64,000 nt of DNA from Rubrivivax sp. (GTDB lineage Bacteria > Pseudomonadota > Gammaproteobacteria > Burkholderiales > Burkholderiaceae_C), in NCBI GenBank assembly GCA_016719535.1, contig JADJYX010000001.1, forward strand, positions 558,001 to 622,000, written 5' to 3'. A program made the position numbers and the translations under genes. Every line of letters starts with the position of its first letter. Position 1 is the stretch's first letter. Shown here one piece after another: positions 24,411 through 32,330 of this stretch. The notes under the pieces are model-generated. The model had not been told where the DNA came from. It saw only the letters and a list, made by a program, of their open reading frames with translations, and ran no database searches.

Positions 24411-25813
24411 CACACCTGCCCCCGACGCATGGCGCGCCAGACGACGATCACGAAGAGCAGCCCGCCGGCAATGGCCACGGCGCCGCCCAGCCCCATCAGC
24501 CCCATGCCGAAGACCTCGCCCGGGCTGCGCAGCACCTGCTCGGCACCGGCGACCTTGCGCTGCACGCCATAGCCGCCCGACCACACCAGGCCGACGATGT
24601 GCATCAGCTGACCCAGACCGTACAGGTAGGGCTGGCTCAGGGCCAGGCGCCCGCGTGGCGCGGCATGACCCAGGCGCGGCAGCAGGTGGTAGACCAGACC
24701 CATCAGCGCCAGCGTGACGCCGACGATGCAGCCGTGGTAATGCGCGGGAATCTTGACGTTGCTGCCGTCGATCGCCATGCCGATGACGCCGCCGGCGGCA
24801 AACAAGGCCATCGAGGCGATGAGTGCCGCGCGCAGCGGCCGTGCCTCGGCCTCGATGCCGCGCTGGCGCGCCAGCGCCAGCACCACCGCCAGCGCCACCG
24901 GCAGGATGGCCAGGCCGCCGCCGACGCGCATGCCCCAGGTGTGCAGCTCGCGGTGCTCGGGCCCCAGCACATCGTGCGCGATATAGGCATAGGGCGTCAC
25001 GAAGACGGCCGCCAGCGCGATGGCAAACAGCAGCAACGTGACGCGGGCGCTCAGCGGCACGCGGGCGCCGGCCGCCTGCGCCAGCCACAGCCAGGCGACC
25101 AGCATCAGCAGCGTCCAGGTGAACTGCAGCGCATGGCCGCCGCCCCAGAAGAGGATCTCCCAGTAGGCCTTGCCGTCGAGCGAGCGCGGCACCACGGCGG
25201 CCGACCAGACGAAGGCCAGGCCGGCAACCGCGGCCGCCACCGCGGCGGCATAGAGGCCGAAGCGCAGGGCGACCGCGCCGTCGAGCGCACGCAGCCGGGG
25301 CACGTTGCACAGCGCCTGGCCGACCAGCATCACGCAGGACAGGCCGAAGACCACCAGCCCGGCCAGGAACCAGAAGGATTCGATCACCGGCACGTAGTTG
25401 GCCATCACCGGCGTGCCGGGGTCGACGAACGGCGCCAGCGCCATCATCGCGGTGCCGGCGGCGGCGCCGCCAAGCGCGACCCAGCCCCAGTTCTCGGCGC
25501 GGCGGCCCGCCTCCAGGCTCCAGAGCATGCCGCCGATGGCAAAGAACCACACCAGCACCGACAGGTCGACATGCACCACCAGGGCCGTGCGGAAGAAATC
25601 GGTGCCCGGCAGCCAGGCATTCACGCCCGGCGTGCGCGCCAGCACCAGCAGCACCGAAAAGAGCCCGGAGGCGATGAGCGCGGCCATGCCCAGCCACAGC
25701 CAGCCGCGGACCAGCGCGAGCTGCGTGCCCTGCACGGGCAGGCGGTAGTCGGCCGGGGCCGATGGGGAGGCTGCGTGCGTGCGGGCGTACGCGGGAGAAA
25801 CGATGGAATTCAT
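24410..25813 (-). CDS. Divergent heme-copper oxidase/NO reductase subunit I-like protein
   Basis: The 467-residue, about 12-helix protein keeps His at the expected helix positions: H81 (helix II), H227 in FWGGGHALQF (helix VI), candidate helix VII His H287/H291 in GPEHRELHTWGM, and H358/H360 in PAHYHG (helix X). The H-x3-Tyr crosslink of oxygen reductases is absent (H227 is followed by ALQF). It may be a second catalytic or electron-entry subunit. The start at 25813 overlaps the upstream stop (ATGA). The assignment to the superfamily is firm; whether it reduces O2, NO or neither is open. Confidence 0.82.
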   Translation of the reverse strand: MNSIVSPAYARTHAASPSAPADYRLPVQGTQLALVRGWLWLGMAALIASGLFSVLLVLARTPGVNAWLPGTDFFRTALVVHVDLSVLVWFFAIGGMLWSLEAGRRAENWGWVALGGAAAGTAMMALAPFVDPGTPVMANYVPVIESFWFLAGLVVFGLSCVMLVGQALCNVPRLRALDGAVALRFGLYAAAVAAAVAGLAFVWSAAVVPRSLDGKAYWEILFWGGGHALQFTWTLLMLVAWLWLAQAAGARVPLSARVTLLLFAIALAAVFVTPYAYIAHDVLGPEHRELHTWGMRVGGGLAILPVALAVVLALARQRGIEAEARPLRAALIASMALFAAGGVIGMAIDGSNVKIPAHYHGCIVGVTLALMGLVYHLLPRLGHAAPRGRLALSQPYLYGLGQLMHIVGLVWSGGYGVQRKVAGAEQVLRSPGEVFGMGLMGLGGAVAIAGGLLFVIVVWRAMRRGQV

Positions 25814-26343
25814 TGCAGCGTGATGCCGCCCTTCTCGGCGTTGAAGTCGATCACCAGCACCTGCGCCGGCGCCAGCTTGACCCGGCGCTCGAGGGTGTAG
25901 GCAAAGCCGGGGCTGCGCACATCGTCGCGCAGCCGCACCTGGATCAGTCGCTCGCCGGCAGGCACCGGCAGGCGGTGGTAGACGGCCGAGGACCCGTCGC
26001 GCGACAGGCCCGACGGATGCGCCTCGGCACGCGCCGCATTGCGGCCGTCGATGTCGAGCTCCACCGTCACCGGTGAACGCTCGCGCGGGCAACTGGTCGC
26101 CACGCGCATATTGGGCGGCAGCTTGGCCAGCTCTTCGGCGCTCAGGGTCCGGCAATCACTCACCGGCTTGCCGGCGTGCACCAGGCTGAGCTTGACGAGC
26201 GCCGTATCGGGCGCCAGGTGCCGGTAACTCGGCCAGTGCGAGAAGACGCCGATGAACAGCGCAAACAGGCCATAGAGCACGACCTGCCCGACCCAGGCCA
26301 GGGCGCCGCGGGGTTGAACGGGAACTTTGGAAGCTTCATCCAT
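25810..26343 (-). CDS. Small membrane-anchored protein of unknown function in the oxidase-like operon
   Basis: The 177-residue protein has a single transmembrane helix at about 17-35, then a periplasmic-type beta-rich domain with two Cys (SDCRTL and ATSCPRE). It is not recognised as FixH, CcoH or CtaG. Its ATG overlaps the upstream cytochrome b gene by 8 bases and its stop overlaps the next gene, so it is embedded in the translational chain. An accessory or assembly subunit is likely. Confidence 0.78.
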   Translation of the reverse strand: MDEASKVPVQPRGALAWVGQVVLYGLFALFIGVFSHWPSYRHLAPDTALVKLSLVHAGKPVSDCRTLSAEELAKLPPNMRVATSCPRERSPVTVELDIDGRNAARAEAHPSGLSRDGSSAVYHRLPVPAGERLIQVRLRDDVRSPGFAYTLERRVKLAPAQVLVIDFNAEKGGITLQ

Positions 26344-27901
26344 GATGCATCTTCGCGTCTGGCGCGTCCGGCGCATTGATCTGAGCCAAGTTTGCGCGCA
26401 TCGTGGCCAGCGCGGCGTGCAGCACCGGCAGTTCGCCGGCGTCGGCCTGCGCGGATGCAACACGTTCGGCCGGCACGCTGGCGCGCAGGTGGGGCTCGCG
26501 CTGGCCGGCCAGGCGCTCGGCGGTCCAGCGCGCGCCCAGCCTGAAGGCACAACCGCCCTCTCGGCAGCTGGCGACCAGCACGCCGGCGGCGCCGTCGCGC
26601 AGCGCATATTCGACGAAGCTCGGCGGCAGCTGGCCGGTGCAGATGAGCGGCAGCGCCAGCACATCGTCGCCCTGCAGCTGGCTTGCATCGGCGCCCTCGG
26701 CGCAGCCGAAGACGACGATCGGCCGCGGCGCGTGCATCGCCTTCAACCCGCTGCGCAGGCGCTCGCGCAGCACACCGACCGTCAGCTGCGGCATGTCGAT
26801 GCCGGTGACCAGCTCGGCCGCGCTGCGAAAAGGCGTCGACGAAGGGCAGGAGCCGGCGCAGATGCCGCAGCTGGCGCACAGGTCGGGGTCCACGCGCGCG
26901 AGCTGGCGCCCGGGCCGGCCATTCGGGTGCGGGTGCATGGTGATGGCGGCATAGGGACAGTCGGCAAAGCAGCGCCGGCAGCCGTTGCAGTTGGCCGGAT
27001 CGACCACCGCCACCGGCTCTGCGCGGCGCGGTGCCGGCAGCCAGGGCAGCAGCATCAGCAGCAGCCAGGCCCCCGCCACCAGCGCCCAGGTGAGCGTGGC
27101 CGAGCTGGCATACATCAGCGGGTGCACGAAAAGCACGAACCAGTCCAGCGCCAGCGTGGCCGGCACCTCGGCCAGGTTGGCCGGACCCTGCCCGCGCACC
27201 GGCACCAGCAGGGCCAGCGCCAGCAGGCACAGCAGCGTGCCGGTCATCAGCCGCCGCGGCGGGAAGACCGCGGCGGCGGTGATGCGCTGGATGTGGAACC
27301 ACAGCCCGAACAGCAGCAGCAGCGGCACCCCGAGGTGCACGAAGATGAAGAGCGAAAACAGGCGGTCGCTGACCGCGCCGGCGCCGAGAAAGTTGCGCGC
27401 CAGCGGGTTGGCCAGCAGCGGCAGGGCGTCCAGCCATTCGGCGGTGGCAATGGCCGAGAACTGCCCGAGCCGGTCCCAGTTGAGCCAGAAGCCGCCGACC
27501 GCGCTCACCGCCACCAGCGGCAGCAGCGCGCTGCCGGTCCACCAGGAGAAGCCGCGAAACCAGCGCCAGCGGCCGTGCAGGGCCTCGCGCAGCAGGTGCA
27601 GGGCGGTAAACAGGATGAAGGCATCGGTGCCATACCGATGCAGGCTGCGCATCAGACCGCCGATCGAGGCCCGCGACGCCGACAAGGCCTCGATCGACTC
27701 ATAGGACCCGGCGGCCGAGGTGTCGAAGACCGCATACAGCCAGATGCCCGAGACCGCCAGCAGCCAGAAGGCCAGGAAGGCGAGCGCGCCGAGCTGGCGC
27801 AGCGGGTTGCCGACGGAGCCGAAGACCCGGTCGAAGCCCTGCTCGAGGGTGCGCCAGGCGGCCAGTGCACGCGGGCTGGGTACGTCGGTGGCAACCGTCA
27901 T
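26336..27901 (-). CDS. Fusion: diheme cytochrome b + two [4Fe-4S] + MvhD-like domain
   Basis: The 521-residue protein has three parts. Residues 1-290 are a cytochrome b domain with H88/H102 and H189/H203 (two H-x13-H pairs). Residues 300-355 are an 8-Cys ferredoxin (C305, C308, C311, C315; C342, C345, C348, C352). Residues about 393-470 resemble the MvhD/HdrA-associated iron-sulfur subunit with four Cys (C400, C421, C446, C451). MvhD passes electrons between hydrogenase and heterodisulfide reductase in methanogens. Here the module would connect membrane hemes to a soluble iron-sulfur partner. It is a paralog of the cytochrome b in the other fusion of the same operon. Confidence 0.88.
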   Translation of the reverse strand: MTVATDVPSPRALAAWRTLEQGFDRVFGSVGNPLRQLGALAFLAFWLLAVSGIWLYAVFDTSAAGSYESIEALSASRASIGGLMRSLHRYGTDAFILFTALHLLREALHGRWRWFRGFSWWTGSALLPLVAVSAVGGFWLNWDRLGQFSAIATAEWLDALPLLANPLARNFLGAGAVSDRLFSLFIFVHLGVPLLLLFGLWFHIQRITAAAVFPPRRLMTGTLLCLLALALLVPVRGQGPANLAEVPATLALDWFVLFVHPLMYASSATLTWALVAGAWLLLMLLPWLPAPRRAEPVAVVDPANCNGCRRCFADCPYAAITMHPHPNGRPGRQLARVDPDLCASCGICAGSCPSSTPFRSAAELVTGIDMPQLTVGVLRERLRSGLKAMHAPRPIVVFGCAEGADASQLQGDDVLALPLICTGQLPPSFVEYALRDGAAGVLVASCREGGCAFRLGARWTAERLAGQREPHLRASVPAERVASAQADAGELPVLHAALATMRANLAQINAPDAPDAKMHHG

Positions 27902-27949
27902 CGCGGGGGAGGGTGGCCGGGCCCCGCGGGCGCGGCCGATGGATGGCGG

Positions 27950-28795
27950 CTAGCGTGCCGCCCCGAGCGCCGGGGTGCGGGAACGCCGCTGCGAGCGCCA
28001 CTCGCGCCAGAGGTAGACGCCCGCCGAGGCGAAGAAGGCCAGGCCGCCGAAGATTTCCAGCAGCAGCTTCCAGTCGTAGCGGTATTCGCCGGTATCGGCG
28101 TCGTAGACGGTGCACAGGATGCGCACGCGCTCGACCAGTTCGTCGAAGGTCGGCACCTTGCCCGCCGGTGGTGCCGACAGGATGAGTTCGCGCAGCGGCA
28201 CGCCCAGGGCCTCGGCCGTCATGCGGTCGCCATAGACCTGGCTGTGGATGCGGCCCTGGGCATCGACCACGGTGACGCCGACCACATGGTCGAAACCCGC
28301 CGGTGTCTCGACCCAGCTGAAGCCGAAGGCCTTGGTCAGCGCCGCCACCTGCTTGCCGTGCGGGGCCAGGAATTCCCAGTTCGGATAGTCGATGCGGTGC
28401 TGCGCGGCGAAGGCGCGCATCGCCGTCGGCGAGTCGAAGGGCTGGTTGAAGCCGATGCTGACGACGTTGAACTGGTGCGGACCGAGCATGCGGTCCAGGC
28501 CCTTGACGGCCTCGTGCAGCGCGCGCGTCTGCGTCGGGCAGATGGTGAAGCAGCCGGTATAGATGAAGCTCACCAGCAGCGGCTTGCCGCGGTAGTCGGC
28601 CAGCCGCACCGGCTTCTCGCGCCGGTCCAGCAGCGTGAAGTCGGCCGGTGTCGAGCCGACCACCGCCTGGCTGTCGAGCACGGCCTGGCGCTGGTCGAGC
28701 GTGGGCACGCCCTGGGCGTGTGCGCCCAGCGGCGCGGCGCCCAGCACCACCGCGCACAGCGCAGCGGTGCGCCAGCGGTCAACGAAGCGCCGCAT
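27950..28795 (-). CDS. SCO1/SenC-family copper chaperone
   Basis: The 281-residue protein has a signal peptide (ending AHAQ), a thioredoxin fold with the copper site C82-x3-C86 (GCFTICP) and the distal His in FDHVVGV, and a C-terminal transmembrane helix (about 245-265). SCO proteins load or reduce the CuA site of subunit II. It overlaps ctaB by 17 bases and lies downstream of the CuA subunit, which fits maturation of that subunit. Confidence 0.92.
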   Translation of the reverse strand: MRRFVDRWRTAALCAVVLGAAPLGAHAQGVPTLDQRQAVLDSQAVVGSTPADFTLLDRREKPVRLADYRGKPLLVSFIYTGCFTICPTQTRALHEAVKGLDRMLGPHQFNVVSIGFNQPFDSPTAMRAFAAQHRIDYPNWEFLAPHGKQVAALTKAFGFSWVETPAGFDHVVGVTVVDAQGRIHSQVYGDRMTAEALGVPLRELILSAPPAGKVPTFDELVERVRILCTVYDADTGEYRYDWKLLLEIFGGLAFFASAGVYLWREWRSQRRSRTPALGAAR

Positions 28796-29681
28796 CGACC
28801 GCCACCCCGCCGATCAGCAGCGCCAGCTGCACCATCGACGCGAAGAAGGTGCCCATCGCGTGACGGCGTTGCGGGTCGCGCGCCAGCCGGTGCGAGTGGC
28901 GCAGGAAGTGCGCGCCGCCGACGACCGCGGCGACGGCGTAGGCCGGCCCTGCGCCATACAGCAGCGGCAGCAGCGAGGCCGCCACCAGCGCGATGGTATT
29001 GACATGCACGATGCGCGCGGCCCGCGGCACGCCGAATACCACCGGCAGCATCGGGATGCCGGCGGCCGCATAGTCGTCGCGGTTGGCGATCGCCAGGCTC
29101 CAGAAATGCGGCGGTGTCCACAGAAACAGCACCAGGGCCAACAGCCAGCCCTGGGGCCCCACGCTGGGGTCGACGGCGGCAGCGCCGGTGAGCACCGCGA
29201 AGCTGCCCGCCAGGCCACCGAAGACGATATTCATCCAGGTGCGCCGCTTCAGGCCGACCGTATAGACCACGGCGTAGGTGAAGGCGCCGAGGAACAGAAA
29301 GAGCGCCGAGGTGCCGTTGACCCAGGCCCAGGTGGCGGCCACCGCCGCCGCCAGCAGGCCGACGATCAACGCCATCCAGGCCGGACCGGCGTGCAGCGCC
29401 CCGCTGGCGAAGGCCCGATCGCGGGTGCGCTTCATCAGCCGGTCGCTGTCGGCCTCGACAAACTGGTTGAAGGCGCCCGCACTGGCCGACGAGACCAGCA
29501 CCGCCAGTGCCATCAGCACCACCTGCCAGGCCGCCGGCGCCGGGCCCGGTGCAATCAGCATCCCGCCCAGCGCCGTGAGCATGATCAGCACGCCGATGCG
29601 CAGTTTGAAGACGCTGATCACCGTCCGCCAGCGCGGCACGGCGGCGATGGCTTCGGGCCGAGCCAGGGTGGGGGTCGTCAT
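28779..29681 (-). CDS. ctaB: Protoheme IX farnesyltransferase (heme O synthase)
   Basis: The 300-residue UbiA-superfamily membrane prenyltransferase has the Asp-rich motif NQFVEADSD followed by RLMKRTRDR, the loop WTPPHFWSLA and about nine helices. It farnesylates heme B to heme O, the first step to heme A. Its presence inside the operon, with two CtaA-like genes next door, implies that the oxidase-like enzyme uses a modified heme (O or A). Confidence 0.95.
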   Translation of the reverse strand: MTTPTLARPEAIAAVPRWRTVISVFKLRIGVLIMLTALGGMLIAPGPAPAAWQVVLMALAVLVSSASAGAFNQFVEADSDRLMKRTRDRAFASGALHAGPAWMALIVGLLAAAVAATWAWVNGTSALFLFLGAFTYAVVYTVGLKRRTWMNIVFGGLAGSFAVLTGAAAVDPSVGPQGWLLALVLFLWTPPHFWSLAIANRDDYAAAGIPMLPVVFGVPRAARIVHVNTIALVAASLLPLLYGAGPAYAVAAVVGGAHFLRHSHRLARDPQRRHAMGTFFASMVQLALLIGGVAVDAALR

Positions 29682-29715
29682 CGGGTACTCCTCGGAAACG
29701 CGCCGGCGTCGTCGA

Positions 29716-31416
29716 TCAGCTCAGGCCCCACAGGGTCGACAGGTACTTCCAGTTGATGAAGTAGTAGAGCACGAAGGAGATCAGGAACACCATCGCCAGC
29801 ACGAAGGTGCCGGGGGCGGCGAAGCCGACCGAACCGTAGCTCTGCACCGCGGCCGAAGGCGCGGCACGACCCAGCGGCGTGAACTTCGGGCTCACGTTGC
29901 CGGTATCGAGCTTCTTGCCCCACAGCAGCGAGCCGACGGTGATGTAGACGAACATGATGCCGCCGACGATCGCCGCCAGACCGGTGATGCCGACCAGGCC
30001 CATCATCAGGTAGGCCGCACCGGGCCATTCATAGGCCAGCGCCGCACCCTGGAAGGCCATGTCCCAGTGGCGCCGCGAGACGCCCAGGGTGCCCGCACCC
30101 ATCATCACCAGCGCGAAGGCATACATCGACAGGCCGAAGACATAGGGCTGCCACTTGGCCATCGTCGGCGCGATCATCTCGCGCTTGAAAAGCACCGGGA
30201 TCAGGTAGTAGGTCAGCGCCATGAAGGTCAGCGTCGTCCCGATCACCACCGTGGCGTGGAAGTGCCCCGGCACGTAGATGGTGTTGTGGATGATCATGTT
30301 CAGCTGCTCGGTGCCCATCATCACGCCGGTGATGCCGCCCAGGAAGCCGAAGCCGATGATCGAGATGAAGACGCCGCTGAAGGTCGGGTTGCTCCACGGT
30401 GCCTTGCGCAGCCACTCGAACAAGCCCTTGGTGAAGCCCTTCTGCCGCTGCGCCACCTCCATCGCGCCCGGGATCGTCAGCCCGTGCAGCATCGAGGCCA
30501 GCACCGCGAAATACATGAAGTAGCTGGTATTGACGACCTTCCAGCCCGTGGACAGACCCGGGTCCGCCAGCAGGTGGTGGGCGCTGGCCAGTTGCAGGAA
30601 CAGGATGTACAGCAGGAAGGCCGAGCGGCTGACGCGTTCGCTCATCGGCTTGGCACCGAAGGCGATGGCCGCCACCAGATACCACACCGAGATGTGGGCG
30701 GCGACGTTGATCTGCTGCGAGCTGTGGCCGAAGGCCCACCAGATGGTGCGATAGACCAGCGGGTCGACTTCCTTCACCAGGCCCAGCGACATCAGCCAGG
30801 TCGGGATCAGGATGATGGCGCCGGAGCTGATCGTGAAGACCGCGATGATGGCGGCGGTGATGGCACCGAAGGTCACCAGCGGCACCGAGCCCTCGTAGGT
30901 CTTCTCCTTCTTGGCGACGACCAGCGTGCCGAAGAAGACGAAGCAGGCGATCAGCGCACCGACGGCGAACAGGATCAGGCCGAGGTAGAAATTCGGCTCG
31001 GCCATCATCGGCACGTACGAGGTCATCATCACGCTCGACGCACCGCGGAAGACCGCCACGTTGTTGACGATCGAGCCGATGAGCATCAGCGCGAAGGCCA
31101 GCCAGGCGATCTTCGGCGTCGCGATGCGGCATCTCAACAAGGTCGACGCCGCGAAATACAGCACCGCGATCTCGAAGAAGATGATCCAGAAGATCAGCAT
31201 GTCGATGCCGTGGGCCGTGAGCACCATGTAGAAGGTGTCGGCCGGCAGCCAGTGCACCGCCGGCCACCGCGTCAGCACGACGCCGATGGCCAGCAGGCCG
31301 CCGATCAGCAGCCAGACCACGGCGACGAAGGCATTTGCCTTGATCAGCCATTCAGCCTGGTTCTCGAATTGCAGACCGGACCGTGGGCAGGTCCGGTAGG
31401 TGGTCGTGACGCTCAT
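29716..31416 (-). CDS. Heme-copper subunit I with Gln at the active-site Tyr position (candidate NO reductase)
   Basis: The 566-residue, 12-14 helix protein carries the complete ligand set: H69 (helix II), H231 (helix VI), H280-H281 (helix VII), H385 and H387 (helix X, PGHFHA). In oxygen reductases helix VI reads H-P-E-V-Y with the catalytic Tyr at +4; here it is HSSQQ, so Q235 replaces Tyr. Loss of that Tyr is typical of NO-reducing relatives in the superfamily. ATG 31414-31416 (GGGGGAG upstream) is preferred over an upstream extension that runs into subunit II. It pairs with the CuA subunit 10 bp upstream. It could still be an unusual oxygen reductase. Confidence 0.88.
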   Translation of the reverse strand: MSVTTTYRTCPRSGLQFENQAEWLIKANAFVAVVWLLIGGLLAIGVVLTRWPAVHWLPADTFYMVLTAHGIDMLIFWIIFFEIAVLYFAASTLLRCRIATPKIAWLAFALMLIGSIVNNVAVFRGASSVMMTSYVPMMAEPNFYLGLILFAVGALIACFVFFGTLVVAKKEKTYEGSVPLVTFGAITAAIIAVFTISSGAIILIPTWLMSLGLVKEVDPLVYRTIWWAFGHSSQQINVAAHISVWYLVAAIAFGAKPMSERVSRSAFLLYILFLQLASAHHLLADPGLSTGWKVVNTSYFMYFAVLASMLHGLTIPGAMEVAQRQKGFTKGLFEWLRKAPWSNPTFSGVFISIIGFGFLGGITGVMMGTEQLNMIIHNTIYVPGHFHATVVIGTTLTFMALTYYLIPVLFKREMIAPTMAKWQPYVFGLSMYAFALVMMGAGTLGVSRRHWDMAFQGAALAYEWPGAAYLMMGLVGITGLAAIVGGIMFVYITVGSLLWGKKLDTGNVSPKFTPLGRAAPSAAVQSYGSVGFAAPGTFVLAMVFLISFVLYYFINWKYLSTLWGLS

Positions 31417-31426
31417 CGTCTCCCCC

Positions 31427-31966
31427 TCACTTGACGTACAGGCGGCCAACCATCTGGTGGTGGCCGATGCCGCAGAATTCGTTGCACACGATGGAGTACT
31501 GGCCCGACTGGTTCGGCGTGACCGTCACCACGTGCTCGAAGCCCGGCACCATCTGGATGTTGATATTGGCCGGCTGCAGCGAGAAGCCGTGGTTGTAGTC
31601 CATGGCCGTCAGGTGCAGCCGGTAGGTCTTGCCCTTCTCCAGCTCGAGGATGGGCCAGAAGTTCCACAGGCGGGCGAGCAGATAGACATCGCTGCCGGGC
31701 GGCGGCGCGACGACCGGGGTCTTCTGGTCGGTCTCGGTGCGCACCGTATATTTGTCGACCATCGCCTGCGCGGCGGCAGTGAACTTCTCGGGCGTGGTGC
31801 GATAGGTTTCGGTCGACAGGTTCTGAGTGCCCCAGATATGCCAGCCGACCATCATCGCAAACATGATCAGGCACCAGGTCAGCGCGATCACGATCCACGT
31901 GCCTTCGACACGATCGATCGGATGCTTGATCCACAGGCGCTCTGACGGGGGGAGGATGGCGCTCAT
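31427..31966 (-). CDS. Cytochrome c oxidase-type subunit II with intact CuA site
   Basis: The 179-residue protein has one transmembrane helix (about 23-43) and a cupredoxin domain with all CuA ligands: H126, C161, E163, C165, H169 and M172 (C-x-E-x-C-x3-H-x2-M). It accepts electrons from a periplasmic cytochrome c or copper protein and passes them to subunit I. It is short, with one helix like ba3-type subunit II rather than two. AAGGA is 8 nt before the ATG. Confidence 0.93.
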   Translation of the reverse strand: MSAILPPSERLWIKHPIDRVEGTWIVIALTWCLIMFAMMVGWHIWGTQNLSTETYRTTPEKFTAAAQAMVDKYTVRTETDQKTPVVAPPPGSDVYLLARLWNFWPILELEKGKTYRLHLTAMDYNHGFSLQPANINIQMVPGFEHVVTVTPNQSGQYSIVCNEFCGIGHHQMVGRLYVK

Positions 31967-32004
31967 CGTTCAGGTCCTTCCGACAGGGTTGGCGGGTGCC
32001 GTGC

Positions 32005-32166
32005 TCACTTGGCGGTGGGCAGCGTGAGGATGTCGATGACGCCCCACAGGTTGTAGACGACCATCGGGATGAAGACCCCGAGGAACAGCAGCATGAAGGG
32101 GTTGTCCAGCAGCTTCTGCAGCCAGGGAACCGGTTCGTTGGGATCGTCGTCGTGGTGTGTGCTCAT
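32005..32166 (-). CDS. 53-residue single-helix membrane peptide, first gene of the oxidase-like operon
   Basis: The peptide starts MSTHHDDDPNEPVPWLQKLL and continues with a hydrophobic helix (about residues 24-46: NPFMLLFLGVFIPMVVYNLW). GGAG lies 5 nt before the ATG. A His/Asp-rich N-terminus followed by one helix is typical of tiny oxidase subunits (CcoQ-like, or subunit IV/IIa of ba3 oxidases). It is 38 bp upstream of subunit II and preceded by a DNR-like box. It is easily missed because of its size. Confidence 0.85.
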   Translation of the reverse strand: MSTHHDDDPNEPVPWLQKLLDNPFMLLFLGVFIPMVVYNLWGVIDILTLPTAK

Positions 32167-32226
32167 CGCTTCTCCTTTTTTCGCGGACGCCAGGACCGCC
32201 AGGGAGTCGGGGCCAGGACGCAGGGA

Positions 32227-32269
32227 ATTCTGTTGTGCTCCTCGTTGCGCGACCCATGAACCACGTCAA
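32227..32269 (-). promoter_or_regulatory. Candidate DNR-controlled promoter of the oxidase-like operon
   Basis: A box reading TTGACGTGGTTCAT on the minus strand (32256-32269) matches the FNR/DNR arms with few mismatches. A -10-like CAGAAT lies at 32227-32232. This spacing puts the box near -42 of a start at about 32220, the normal activator position, with about a 54-nt leader before the 53-residue peptide. The box is weaker than those at dnr. Confidence 0.45.
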
Positions 32270-32330
32270 GAATTCGCCAACTAGCCCGCCAGCCCGGCCT
32301 TGACCCTGTTGCAGTCATGGTGTAAGGCGC

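Noticed and set aside
24601..25900. Long plus-strand frame rich in Gln/His opposite the divergent subunit I
   Set aside because: Antisense composition only; the minus-strand protein has well-placed His ligands and helices.
26327..29002. An 891-codon open plus-strand frame opposite the cytochrome b and SCO genes
   Set aside because: Gln/Arg/His-rich antisense translation; the minus strand carries clear heme and iron-sulfur motifs.
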